A stretch of DNA of 13,247 nucleotides from Thermoleophilaceae bacterium (GTDB lineage: Bacteria; Actinomycetota; Thermoleophilia; Solirubrobacterales; JACPNS01): positions 1-13,247 of the forward strand of contig JAEMRJ010000058.1 in assembly GCA_016463365.1 (NCBI GenBank). The letters run 5' to 3'. The notes under the pieces are model-generated. The model searched no databases. It was given only the letters and a program-made list of their open reading frames with translations, and was not told the DNA's origin. Below, one piece after another: positions 1 to 7,860 of the stretch. The position numbers and the translations under genes were made by a program. Numbering within the stretch: position 1 is the stretch's first letter; each line of letters begins with the position of its first letter.

Positions 1-1293
1 TACTTCTTTGACTACGTCAAGCAACAGCTGATCGACAAGTACGGCATCAACACCGTGCGCAAGGGCGGACTGAAGATCCACACGACGATTGACCCGCGCC
101 TGCAGAATGCCGCGCGCGAGGCGATCAACTCCACACTTCCCACTCCGGGCGATCCGTCAAGCGCGATCGTCGCGACCGACCCGCGCAACGGCTACGTACG
201 CGCGATGGCCAGCAGTGGCGGGTACGGGCAGAGCCAGTTCAACCTCGCGGCGCAGGGTTCTCGCCAGCCGGGTTCGGCCTTCAAGACGATGGTTCTGCTC
301 ACGGCGATCCGCCAGGGGATCGACCCCGTGAGTACGACATACAACTCACACCCGATCGACATCAAGACGTCGCCGTGGGGGCCGGTCAAGGTTTCCACCT
401 ACTCCGACACCTACGGCGGAAACCAGAACCTGGTGCGCGCAACGGTCGCCTCAGACAACTCGGTCTACATCCAGCTCGACATGGACGTCGGCCCCAACAA
501 CGTCAAGCGCACCGCGCGCATGATGGGCATCCGCTCAAAGCTCAACGGCTACCCGGCGGAGGGTCTGGGCGGCCTTGAAAACGGCGTGTCGCCGCTTGAG
601 ATGAGCCACGCATACGCGACACTCGCGGCCGGAGGCATCCGTTCAAAGCAGCTGGTGATCTCGAAGGTCGACTTCCCCGGCACCAAGGACGACTCCGAGT
701 ACAAGGTGCAGCGCAAGCGTGTCTTCACCGACGGCGAGGCGTACGAGGTCACGAAAATCCTTCAGCAGAACGTCACCGGGGGCACGGCAACCGGCGTGCC
801 CGGAGGCGGATTCACATGTCCGGCAGCCGCCAAGACCGGAACGACCGACAATTTCCGCGACGCCTGGCTCGTCGGCTACACACCGACACTCGCCACCGCG
901 ACGTGGATGGGCTACCCGGACGCTCAGCGCTCCATGAACAACGTCGAAGGTGTCGGCGCCGTTGCAGGAGGAACGCTTCCCACAGACATCTGGACCAAGT
1001 TCATGAAGGCCGCGATCGGCAACCGCTGCAAGGATTTCCCGGAGCCCAAGACTCCGTTCGTCTCAAGTCCGTTCTCGGGCAAGTACGCCCAGCTCGGCAA
1101 GTCCGAAGGTTCGGCGTACGAGAAGGACGAGGACAAGAAGAAAAAGAAGACCTACACCGAGGGCAAGAAGAAGGCCCCTGCTGACAACGGTGGAGGCAAC
1201 GACGGCGGCGGTAATGACGCCCCGCAGCAGACGCCCGAAGCGCCCGAGACCCAGGCACCCGCAGCGCCCGGCGGCGCAGCGCCCGGCCAGTGA
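1..1293 (+). CDS. Class A penicillin-binding protein (PBP1a-like), 3' part, transpeptidase domain
   Basis: The open frame runs in from the left edge (codon 1 is TAC), so the N-terminal anchor and glycosyltransferase domain lie outside the window. Seen: the end of the linker, then a penicillin-binding transpeptidase domain with the three active-site motifs in order: SAFK with the nucleophilic Ser codon at 274-276, SDN at 451-459, and KTG at 832-840. The family cross-links peptidoglycan on the outer face of the membrane. The last ~70 residues leave the catalytic fold: a charged Lys-rich stretch (about 1120-1180) followed by a Gly/Asn/Pro/Ala-rich tail ending at TGA 1291-1293. Such disordered tails occur in actinobacterial PBPs. 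The stop overlaps the GTG of the next gene, so the two are probably translationally coupled. The bifunctional class A assignment is inferred from the linker and tail style, because the glycosyltransferase domain is not visible. Confidence 0.93.
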   Translation, partial: YFFDYVKQQLIDKYGINTVRKGGLKIHTTIDPRLQNAAREAINSTLPTPGDPSSAIVATDPRNGYVRAMASSGGYGQSQFNLAAQGSRQPGSAFKTMVLLTAIRQGIDPVSTTYNSHPIDIKTSPWGPVKVSTYSDTYGGNQNLVRATVASDNSVYIQLDMDVGPNNVKRTARMMGIRSKLNGYPAEGLGGLENGVSPLEMSHAYATLAAGGIRSKQLVISKVDFPGTKDDSEYKVQRKRVFTDGEAYEVTKILQQNVTGGTATGVPGGGFTCPAAAKTGTTDNFRDAWLVGYTPTLATATWMGYPDAQRSMNNVEGVGAVAGGTLPTDIWTKFMKAAIGNRCKDFPEPKTPFVSSPFSGKYAQLGKSEGSAYEKDEDKKKKKTYTEGKKKAPADNGGGNDGGGNDAPQQTPEAPETQAPAAPGGAAPGQ

Positions 1294-2606
1294 CCGATCG
1301 CCCGGCCGCCCGTTCGCGCTGGGCGACCGCCGCGCTCGCGGCCCTGATCATTGTCTTCCTCTGGCTCGCCGCGGCCCCGGCGGTGGTCGGCTCCAAGGTT
1401 GTGCTCGCGACTGCAGGCGGCTCGCCGAACTGGCTGCTCGGAGTCTTCAAGGTTTTTGGCGCAGACTCGCTCGCAGGAGGCAGCGCCGGCTGGACCTACT
1501 ACCTCCCGCTGATGCTCTCGGCGGTGCTCTGGGCGATCGTCGTCTGGCTCGCGCCGACTCTCAAGGCAAGCTGGCTGTTGTGGTCTGTGATCGGACTGCA
1601 CGTGGTTTTTCTGCTGGCGCCGCCGCTGCTCTCGCAGGACATCTTCAGCTACATCGCCTACGCGCGACTGGGCATTGAGCACGGGTTGAACCCGTACGCA
1701 TTCCGGCCCTTCGACATCCCCGGCGATCCCGTCTTCGGCTTTGCCGGATCCAAAGACGCGGTGGACGTCTACGGGCCGTACTTCACGCTGCTCACGTATC
1801 CGTTGGCGTGGGTCAGCGTGCCGGTGGCATTCTGGTCGCTGAAGGTGATCGCCGCGACGGCGAGCATCGGGCTCGTGCTGCTGGTCCGATCGATCGCGGA
1901 ACGCGTCGGCGCAGACTCGGCGCGCGCAATCGCGCTGGTCGGACTCTCGCCCGCGACGCTCGTGCACGTGGTCGGTGGTGGCCACAACGAGGCGCTGACG
2001 ATGCTGATCGTCTTCGCCGGTATCTCCTTCGCGCTTTCACGTGATGGTGGCGAGCGCGACGCGACCGGCGGTTTCATCAGCGCGTTGGCGCTCGGCGTGA
2101 AGGCGTCGGCGGCCGTGCCACTGGTCTTCATGCTCGCTGCCGCGCGGCGCAAACTCGCGATGTTCCTGGCAATGGCGGCTGCTGCACTGCTGACGCTCGC
2201 GACCGGCCTGATCGCTTTCGGTGGCGACGCGCTGAACGGTCTCAATCTGATCTCTTCAAACCAGGACCGCTCCAGCCGCTGGTCGATCCCGCACCGGACC
2301 GTCGACGGACTCGACGCGCTGTTCGCAGTGGAGCGCGGCACCGCGACCGACGTCGTGCGGTTGATTTTTCTGCTGCTGCTCGCGGTGGTGGTGGCCTGTT
2401 TGATCTGGCGCAGCTACAAGCTGCCCGAAACCTGGTTGGCAAACGCCGGCTGGGCGACCGTCGGCGTGCTGATCGCGTCCGCGTGGCTGGTGCCGTGGTA
2501 CCTGCTGTGGCTGCTGCCGTTCGCGGCGCTGGGCCGTTGCAAGAAACTTCAGGTCGCCACGGTGATCCTCACCGCATACACGCTCGCGATCGCAATACCG
2601 TTCTGA
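1290..2606 (+). CDS. MptB-like GT-C family mannosyltransferase, polytopic membrane protein
   Basis: 438 residues, largely hydrophobic, with about ten or more predicted membrane segments (first at ~12-33, last at ~421-437). Seen: the GT-C signature in the first large external loop, SQDIFSYIAYARLG (residues 115-128, with D117 the likely catalytic Asp), then HGLNPY (131-136), YGP (161-163), GGGHNEAL (229-236) and a C-terminal WLVPWYLLWLLP segment. These match the polyprenol-phosphomannose-dependent alpha-1,6-mannosyltransferase (MptB) type, which uses a lipid-linked mannose on the outer face of the membrane to extend lipoglycans. The acceptor in this organism is unknown. The GTG start at 1290 shares GTGA with the PBP stop; no clear Shine-Dalgarno site is visible, consistent with coupling. 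The position beside a PBP recalls Rv0050-Rv0051 in mycobacteria. An alternative label would be a generic GT87/DUF2029-like glycosyltransferase. Family is fairly sure, exact sugar and acceptor not. Confidence 0.82.
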   Translation: MTDRPAARSRWATAALAALIIVFLWLAAAPAVVGSKVVLATAGGSPNWLLGVFKVFGADSLAGGSAGWTYYLPLMLSAVLWAIVVWLAPTLKASWLLWSVIGLHVVFLLAPPLLSQDIFSYIAYARLGIEHGLNPYAFRPFDIPGDPVFGFAGSKDAVDVYGPYFTLLTYPLAWVSVPVAFWSLKVIAATASIGLVLLVRSIAERVGADSARAIALVGLSPATLVHVVGGGHNEALTMLIVFAGISFALSRDGGERDATGGFISALALGVKASAAVPLVFMLAAARRKLAMFLAMAAAALLTLATGLIAFGGDALNGLNLISSNQDRSSRWSIPHRTVDGLDALFAVERGTATDVVRLIFLLLLAVVVACLIWRSYKLPETWLANAGWATVGVLIASAWLVPWYLLWLLPFAALGRCKKLQVATVILTAYTLAIAIPF

Positions 2607-2608
2607 CT

Positions 2609-3550
2609 GTGTCCGAAGCAGCTCGTATCCGCAGTCTCGTCGCCCGGTTCGGCGGCAGGTCAGATCGGCTTGTCGTCCCGAGCGGCGATGACGCCGCCGT
2701 CGCCCGACCCGCAGGCACGGTCCTGGTCACCTCGATCGACGCGGTGGTTCAGGACGTTCACTTTCAGCTGCCGCTCTGGCCGCTCGAAGCGGTCGGCCAC
2801 AAGGCCGTGGCCGCCGCGCTGTCGGACCTGGCGGCGATGGGCGCGAGTGCGGGCGAGATCTATGTGGCCGCGGGGCTGCCCAGGGCGATGTCCGATGAGG
2901 ATTTCGACGCGCTCTGCGACGGCATCGCTGCGGCGGCGAGTTGCAGCGGCGCGGTGGTGGCCGGCGGAGACCTCTCCTCTGCCGGCGAGCTCTGGCTGAG
3001 CGTCACAGTGATCGGCTACGCGGCGGACGAGGACTCGATCGTGACGCGGTACGGCGCGCGAGCCGGCGACATCGTCGTGGTGACGGGTGAGCTGGGGGCA
3101 TCGCAGCACGCGCTCAACATGATCTCCAGCGGTGTCGCGTCGGGCGCTTCGGATCCCCGACTTGCCAGGCAGTTCGCGCCCACGCCGCGTTTTGCCGCCG
3201 GCGCCGCGCTGGCTGCGAGCGGCGCCACCGCGATGATCGACATCTCCGACGGCCTCGCCCGCGACGCCGGTCATATCGCTTCGGCGAGCGGCGTGGGATT
3301 GACGATCGAACTTTCATCGATCCCACTGGCGGCCGGAATCACTGACGCGTCTTCTGCCGCCTCAAGCGGCGAGGAGTACGAACTGCTTGCGACAGTCCCG
3401 CAGGAAAAGCTTGAGTTTGCGATCGATGCAGTCGCCGAGACCGGGACCACGCTCACTGCGATCGGCCAGGTGACCGAAGGCAGCGAAGCGCAGTTACTTG
3501 ACGCAGCTGGCGCTCGCGTCGAACTCCGGGGTTTCGATCATTTCGACTGA
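2609..3550 (+). CDS. thiL: Thiamine-monophosphate kinase ThiL
   Basis: ThiL phosphorylates thiamine monophosphate to the active cofactor thiamine diphosphate with ATP, in the cytoplasm. The 313-residue product has normal ThiL length. Seen: PSGDDAAV (D27, D28) and ID at 43-44, the N-terminal Mg/ATP-binding acidic residues; ALSDLAAMGA (70-79); GGDLS (119-123); DISDGLARDAGH (211-222); and GEEYELL (254-260), all ThiL/PurM-superfamily signatures. I chose GTG at 2609, three bases after the stop of the glycosyltransferase. The frame stays open upstream to 2483, but that stretch lies inside the preceding gene and encodes nothing ThiL-like. No Shine-Dalgarno site is evident, so translation probably depends on coupling. 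The usual Asn before the central LSD motif is Ala here, a minor departure. No TPP riboswitch or other thiamine gene is nearby. The last 57 bases overlap a convergent small ORF. Confidence 0.93.
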   Translation: MSEAARIRSLVARFGGRSDRLVVPSGDDAAVARPAGTVLVTSIDAVVQDVHFQLPLWPLEAVGHKAVAAALSDLAAMGASAGEIYVAAGLPRAMSDEDFDALCDGIAAAASCSGAVVAGGDLSSAGELWLSVTVIGYAADEDSIVTRYGARAGDIVVVTGELGASQHALNMISSGVASGASDPRLARQFAPTPRFAAGAALAASGATAMIDISDGLARDAGHIASASGVGLTIELSSIPLAAGITDASSAASSGEEYELLATVPQEKLEFAIDAVAETGTTLTAIGQVTEGSEAQLLDAAGARVELRGFDHFD

Positions 3551-3676
3551 ATAGATCATCGAACGGCGAAAGTGTGCGCGCTCGCCGGCCAACTTGTCGA
3601 TCCGCGCAAGCAGCGCCGCCGCGACGCGGTCAGGGTCGACCTTGTAGTCATCGGTTTCAATATGGGTTGGGGGCAT
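3494..3676 (-). CDS. Small hypothetical protein with a FlgM-like motif
   Basis: A 60-residue ORF from ATG 3676; the frame stays open to another ATG at 3772 (92 residues). The core DDYKVDPDRVAAALLARI resembles the C-terminal helix region of the flagellar anti-sigma factor FlgM (pattern Y-x-V-D-x-x-x-V/I-A-x-x-L-L). That is resemblance by eye only, and the ~35 residues after it are longer than a usual FlgM tail. Codon choice supports translation: between about 3590 and 3650 nearly every third base is G or C on this strand, whereas the 3677-3772 extension is much less biased, which is why I prefer the shorter start. A GGAAG stands 13 bases upstream of ATG 3676, rather far for a ribosome site. 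The 3' end overlaps thiL by 57 bases in convergent orientation. It lies downstream of the M28-like gene on the same strand. It could also be an unrelated small protein. Confidence 0.45.
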   Translation of the reverse strand: MPPTHIETDDYKVDPDRVAAALLARIDKLAGERAHFRRSMIYSVEMIETPEFDASASCVK

Positions 3677-3829
3677 GCTGAGTAGCAATCTTCCGACTTC
3701 TCTCTCGGAGGGCTTCGGGGATTCGAGGTTATGCAGTTCGGACTGAGGGCCTGGGGCGAGCTGCAACCACATTGTCGGAAGGTCTCGGGCCGCTCAACAT
3801 CCGACACATGTCGATCCTTCGCTCAACTC
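3677..3829. other. Spacer between the M28-like gene and the small ORF; no confident gene
   Basis: I see no confident gene here. The upstream extension of the small minus-strand ORF (to 3772) crosses it, but with weak coding bias. A short inverted repeat CGACA/TGTCG lies near 3802-3814. No T-tract terminator is visible behind the M28-like gene, so the two minus-strand genes could share a transcript. Confidence 0.4.
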
Positions 3830-5521
3830 TCAGAAGGGTTCTGCGGTAGGACGGCGATGAGCGCTTCTGTCCTGCCTCGGAGCCGACCAGTAGAGATTTA
3901 TCAACGTGGTCGCGATCGCTGCGGTCACGGCGCAACCAGCGGCAAGCGAGAGCGGCCCGACAAATCCACCCGCTTCAAGCAGCACCGCGTAGCGCAGCGA
4001 TCCGGCGAGCGAGATGTCGAAGACCGCGGGGAAGTAGACGATCGCCCCCAGAACCGGGAGCATGCCGAGCAGCCCGAATCCGACCACCTGGCGCCGCCGC
4101 GCGCCACCGGTGAGCAGCAGCAGCACGAGCAGGTGGAGCAGGAGAATCAGAAACCCAGCTGCGATCGGGTTGACCACGAATACCGCAAGGCCGGTGAAGA
4201 CGATCCAAAGCGCAAAGCCAGCCTCGCCGCCCTTGGGTGTCGCCTGCCGGGCCGACGCGGCCGCGACGAGTACTCCGAGCAGCGCCATCACGCCGACAAA
4301 CAACCCGATTGCTGTCGCGCCAGCGCCGGTCACCGCGCTCGGGTCCGGGGCGAGCGGGGGCGCATCAAGCACTCCGCTCAGGCCCACGCCGCGCAGCAGA
4401 AACCCGAGCAGCAACAGCCAGACAGTTGCGATCGCCGGGGCCAGCAGTCCGCGCTGGCTGACCTGGCGCCAGCGCCGTGCACGCGCCCAGGAGTCGATCG
4501 AGGCGACGATCAGCGGAAAAAACAGTGTCCCGATCAGCAGCACCACCGCCCATTGCGGGATCAGCTTGCCGCCGACCTCGATCGGGGCCATTTCGGGCGG
4601 CGCGGCCTGAAAGGAGCCGTCGAAGGTGGTCAACGCGCGCAGCGCGGTCTGCCCGACGTCGGCGACCTGAGCGGAAGGATTTCCGCCCGGAGGTCGCAGC
4701 GGTTCGCCGCCGGGACTGACCGACGCGCCGTTGAGTTGATGACCGGCAAGAGTGGCCTGTTCGCCGAGCGCGAGCGGGAAGCCGAGTCGAACAAGTTGGG
4801 CCGCGATCGAGCGGGCTGCCTCGGCCCCGCCGAGCTCGAGGCTGGTGATGCGACCCAGCGTGTGGACGAAGCGCTGGTCGGGTGACTCGCGCGAGTCACC
4901 TTCGGTCAGCAGCGGCGCGGCGGCGTCTCCGGCGCCGACGTTGCGGATCACGATGATCGCATCGAATGGACCGCGCAGCGTCTGGACCAGACGGTCGGCA
5001 CCAAGACCGCCGTCGACCCCGCCACTGACGGAGGCCAGCACAAGCGTGTGATCAAACGCACGGCCTTCAAGTACACGCGCCAGTTCCAGCAGGATTCCGG
5101 TCTCGAGCGCGCCGTTGCGCGCGAGTCTGCCCGGCGCTCCGTCGCGTGAAGCGATCACCAGCAGACGACGGTCCGACGGACCCGGGCGCGTCCCGACGAC
5201 GTTCGTGAGTCTACGGCTGCCGCTGAGCGTGGTCGCGTCAAACGTGCTGCGTGTGCCGGCGAACCCGAATGCCTCGAGTCGCGCTTCGACGAGGTCGCCG
5301 AGCCTTGCATCTTGCGCCGACCCCGATTCACGCGCGCCGTAGTTCTCGATCGCCTGCTCAGCAAAGACCTCGGCGCGCGCCGCGGAGAAGCCCGGCGGAG
5401 ACAGTTCCGGCTCGACCGATCCCGCCAGTTGTTGCAACGAGAAAGCCAGAACCACCAACGCAAAAAAGGCCGGAGCGAAAGCGGCACGGTAAAGCCTCGG
5501 CGCAAGCAGTCCCTCGGGCAC
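3830..5521 (-). CDS. Membrane protein with degenerate M28-peptidase-like ectodomain
   Basis: 563 residues from GTG 5521; an in-frame TAG 12 bases upstream rules out a longer form. Order: signal-anchor helix (~13-33); a soluble domain (~45-310) with the layout of M28 zinc aminopeptidases; then about seven membrane segments (~322-342, 358-380, 399-422, 435-471, 478-500, 512-545) and a short Arg-rich tail. The M28 fold is suggested by TNVVGTRPG, LLVIASRDG (120-128), TGILLELARVLEG (141-153) and HTLVLASVSGGVDGGLGA (158-175). By alignment from memory, the metal-binding His of HxD is S125, the bridging Asp is N136 and the catalytic Glu pair falls on G168-V169. The domain is therefore probably inactive as a zinc peptidase and may bind or scaffold something outside the membrane. 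The gene diverges from the response regulator. Its function is unknown; the fold assignment is moderately sure. Confidence 0.75.
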   Translation of the reverse strand: MPEGLLAPRLYRAAFAPAFFALVVLAFSLQQLAGSVEPELSPPGFSAARAEVFAEQAIENYGARESGSAQDARLGDLVEARLEAFGFAGTRSTFDATTLSGSRRLTNVVGTRPGPSDRRLLVIASRDGAPGRLARNGALETGILLELARVLEGRAFDHTLVLASVSGGVDGGLGADRLVQTLRGPFDAIIVIRNVGAGDAAAPLLTEGDSRESPDQRFVHTLGRITSLELGGAEAARSIAAQLVRLGFPLALGEQATLAGHQLNGASVSPGGEPLRPPGGNPSAQVADVGQTALRALTTFDGSFQAAPPEMAPIEVGGKLIPQWAVVLLIGTLFFPLIVASIDSWARARRWRQVSQRGLLAPAIATVWLLLLGFLLRGVGLSGVLDAPPLAPDPSAVTGAGATAIGLFVGVMALLGVLVAAASARQATPKGGEAGFALWIVFTGLAVFVVNPIAAGFLILLLHLLVLLLLTGGARRRQVVGFGLLGMLPVLGAIVYFPAVFDISLAGSLRYAVLLEAGGFVGPLSLAAGCAVTAAIATTLINLYWSAPRQDRSAHRRPTAEPF

Positions 5522-5535
5522 GCGCCAAGTCTAAG

Positions 5536-5564
5536 TTGACCACGTGTTGGTCTGGCGTTATGGC
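5536..5564 (+). promoter_or_regulatory. Candidate promoter for the two-component operon
   Basis: TTGACC at 5536-5541, a 17-base spacer, then TATGGC at 5559-5564. The -35 is a good sigma-70-type match and the -10 is weak. It would give a start near 5571, about 32 bases before the GTG of the response regulator. It lies in the 81-base divergent gap, which must also hold the promoter of the minus-strand gene. A CACGTG palindrome (5541-5546) overlaps the end of the -35 and could be a protein site. Confidence 0.3.
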
Positions 5565-5602
5565 AATGGTTTTCCCGTTCCAGAACCTCTAGAGTCACCT
5601 GC

Positions 5603-6313
5603 GTGGAGACCCCTGCTGCAGCGACAATCCTGCTGGTCGATGACGAAACGCCGATCCAGCGCATGCTCGAGTTCCCGCTGAAGAAGGATGGCTACGAGGT
5701 CGTCCTCGCCGGCGACGGCGAAGAAGCCCTTGAGAAGTTCCGCGCAGGCAAATTCGACCTTGTGGTGCTGGACATCATGATGCCCAAGCTCGACGGCCTG
5801 GAGGTCTGCAAAGCGATCCGCGCCGAGAGCAACGTGCCGATTGTGATGCTCACGGCGCGTGCCGACGAAGTCGACAAGGTGATCGGCCTCGAGCTCGGGG
5901 CCGACGACTACATGACCAAGCCCTTCAGCCTGCGCGAATTCCGCTCGCGCGTGAAGGCAGCGCTACGGCGCGCCGGCATGAGCGCCGACGGCGAGTCACG
6001 TCCGGCCGACCGCACGATCGAAGCCGGCAACGTCGTGATCGATCCCGGCCGCCGAGTCGTGACGGTCGACGACGAGGCGATCACACTCACTTTCATGGAG
6101 TTCGAGATCCTGATGGCTCTCGCTTCAGAGCCGGGTCGTGTGCTCACACGTGAAGCCCTGCTCGAGCGCGTCTGGGGAGACAGCGCTTACCGCGACATTC
6201 GCACGGTAGATGTCCACATCCGCCACCTACGCGAGAAGATCGAGCCCGACCCGAGCAACCCGGAGTACATCCTCACGGTGCGCAACGTCGGTTATCGCTT
6301 CCGCGACAACTAG
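5603..6313 (+). CDS. OmpR/PhoB-family response regulator
   Basis: 236 residues, normal for the family. Receiver domain (~7-120): acidic pocket D13-D14, phosphoacceptor D57 in LDIMMPKLDG, T84 in MLTARA, and K106 in TKPF. C-terminal winged-helix domain (~137-234) with GRVLTREALLERVWG, then DIRTVDVHIRHLREKIE as the recognition region, ending in VGYRFRDN. A phosphorylated dimer would bind promoter DNA. GTG at 5603 is chosen because the protein starts directly at the receiver strand ILLVDDE; no clear Shine-Dalgarno site precedes it. The histidine kinase gene follows after 33 bases, so the pair is almost certainly cognate. It resembles MtrA/RegX3-type regulators, but target genes cannot be read from this window. 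Confidence 0.96.
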   Translation: METPAAATILLVDDETPIQRMLEFPLKKDGYEVVLAGDGEEALEKFRAGKFDLVVLDIMMPKLDGLEVCKAIRAESNVPIVMLTARADEVDKVIGLELGADDYMTKPFSLREFRSRVKAALRRAGMSADGESRPADRTIEAGNVVIDPGRRVVTVDDEAITLTFMEFEILMALASEPGRVLTREALLERVWGDSAYRDIRTVDVHIRHLREKIEPDPSNPEYILTVRNVGYRFRDN

Positions 6314-6346
6314 CCGCGCACCCGCGCACAAAGGGCGACCCTGCCG

Positions 6347-7825
6347 ATGAACGACCGCCGCTTCAGATGGGGCATCCGCGAGAAGCTCACACTTCTGTTC
6401 TTCGCCGTGACCCTGATCGCCGTGACGGTCAACTTCCTGATCGTCGTGCCGCGCCTCGAGCTGCGACTGCGCAACGATCGTGTCGAGGACATGCGCGAGA
6501 CGGCTCAGCGCGTGCACCCGCAGGTGGACCAGATCTTCACCAGTCTCGACCCGAACCTCGTGACGCCCGCCCCCGTGCCCGGTGCCTGGTCGCAGTTTCT
6601 GACTCCGATCTCTGCTTCTGTCGGCGACCGCGTCGCTGTACTGAGACCAGTGACGGTTCAGACTCCGATCGGCCCGATCGATCGCTTCAAGGTCGTATAC
6701 GACCCCACCGGCGAGACCCAGACAATGGGCGAGGACACCCTCGAAGATCCGATCGCGCAACGCGCAGTTGAAACCAGGAAGAAGGCCTGGGGCGTGCTTG
6801 ATTTCGGCACCGGCCCACACGCTGCCGCTGCCGACCCGCTGATCTCTGCCGACGGAACGGTCGCCGGCGTCGCCGTCTATTCGACTTCGCTCTCCGGTGT
6901 GACCGCAACGGTGCAACAGATCGCGCGCCGCCAGCTGATCTCTGCAGTGATCGCGCTGAGCATCGCGCTGCTTGCCGGACTGATGGCCTCGAGTTACATG
7001 GCGCGCCGGCTGCGCAAGCTCGAAATCGCCGCGCGTGAAGTCGCCAACGGCAACTTCGCCGAACCGCTGGTGGTCGATTCCGAAGACGAGATCGGCGAGC
7101 TCACCCGCGCTTTCAACATGATGCAGGACCGCCTCGGTCGCGCCGACCGCGCGCGCAAGGCCTTCATCGCAAACGCCAGCCACGAGCTGCGCACGCCGCT
7201 CTTCTCACTCGGCGGCTACGTCGAGTTGATGCGCGAAGAGGAGCTCGATGAAGAGACGCAGCGCGAGTTCCTCGACCAGATGCATTCGCAGATCACGCGC
7301 ATGACGAGACTCGCGACTGATCTCTTGGATCTTTCAAAGATCGACACGGGTTCGCTGGCGATCCAACCCGAACACGTGAACCTGAACACGCTGGCCCGCT
7401 CGATCGCGCGTGAATTCAACCTGCGCGCCGAGCAGCAGGACAGCGAGATCGACATTGAAGTCGCCAATGACGTCGAGGCGATCTGCGATCCCGACCGGGT
7501 GGCGCAGATTGCCCGCATTCTCGTCGACAACGCCCTCAACCACAACCCGGCCGGCACCGACGTGACAATCGATGCGATCGCCGATGACACCGGTGTTGCG
7601 CTGAAGGTGAGTGACAACGGAACGGGCATCGCTCCAGAGGACATCGGCCGGATTTTTGACCGCTTTCACACCGGCAACAAGACCGGTGGCACCGGGCTTG
7701 GACTGTCGATCGCGCGCGAACTCGCGCAGGCGATGAAGGGATCGCTCAACGTCGAGACGAGCGACAAGGGATCGACCTTCACACTGCGCCTTCCGGCGGG
7801 TGTGAAGATAAATCAGCCAAGCTGA
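6347..7825 (+). CDS. Membrane sensor histidine kinase (HAMP-HisKA-HATPase)
   Basis: 492 residues. Seen: TM1 ~14-35, an extracytoplasmic sensor region ~36-195 with no recognised domain, TM2 ~196-218, HAMP ~219-265 (ends SEDEIGELTRAFNMM), HisKA with the phospho-accepting H279 in ANASHELRTPL, and the ATP-binding domain with N-box ILVDNALNHN (391-400), G1 DNGTG (423-427) and G2 GTGLGLS (448-454). It would autophosphorylate on H279 and pass phosphate to D57 of the upstream regulator. ATG 6347 follows AAGGG about 12 bases upstream. The sensor region has no cysteine and carries several Pro-rich turns; its ligand is unknown. The gene for trehalose-6-phosphate synthase begins 35 bases after its stop, suggesting a shared transcript. 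Confidence 0.96.
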   Translation: MNDRRFRWGIREKLTLLFFAVTLIAVTVNFLIVVPRLELRLRNDRVEDMRETAQRVHPQVDQIFTSLDPNLVTPAPVPGAWSQFLTPISASVGDRVAVLRPVTVQTPIGPIDRFKVVYDPTGETQTMGEDTLEDPIAQRAVETRKKAWGVLDFGTGPHAAAADPLISADGTVAGVAVYSTSLSGVTATVQQIARRQLISAVIALSIALLAGLMASSYMARRLRKLEIAAREVANGNFAEPLVVDSEDEIGELTRAFNMMQDRLGRADRARKAFIANASHELRTPLFSLGGYVELMREEELDEETQREFLDQMHSQITRMTRLATDLLDLSKIDTGSLAIQPEHVNLNTLARSIAREFNLRAEQQDSEIDIEVANDVEAICDPDRVAQIARILVDNALNHNPAGTDVTIDAIADDTGVALKVSDNGTGIAPEDIGRIFDRFHTGNKTGGTGLGLSIARELAQAMKGSLNVETSDKGSTFTLRLPAGVKINQPS

Positions 7826-7860
7826 AGTCCGGCGCTCACGGCTGCCGGTAGGCTTGCCCA

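Noticed and set aside
1152..1985. Minus-strand open frame of 277 codons across the PBP/glycosyltransferase joint
   Set aside because: Composition is Arg/Asp/Gln-rich without any motif, as expected for the antisense of high-GC coding sequence. The plus-strand genes are clear.
2483..2608. N-terminal extension of thiL into the glycosyltransferase gene
   Set aside because: It would be out-of-frame overlap with a conserved membrane segment and adds nothing ThiL-like. GTG 2609 gives standard length.
3731..4885. Long plus-strand open frame (384 codons) opposite the M28-like gene
   Set aside because: Its product is rich in Arg, Gln, Asp and His with no hydrophobic core or domain. It mirrors the minus-strand gene, which has clear membrane segments and a coherent fold.
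5587..5594. CTCTAGAG palindrome before the response regulator
   Set aside because: A single 8-base palindrome with no second copy; too short to call an operator.
6227..7183. Minus-strand open frame of 318 codons opposite the histidine kinase
   Set aside because: It is the antisense of well-supported HAMP and sensor coding sequence, with no recognisable protein character.
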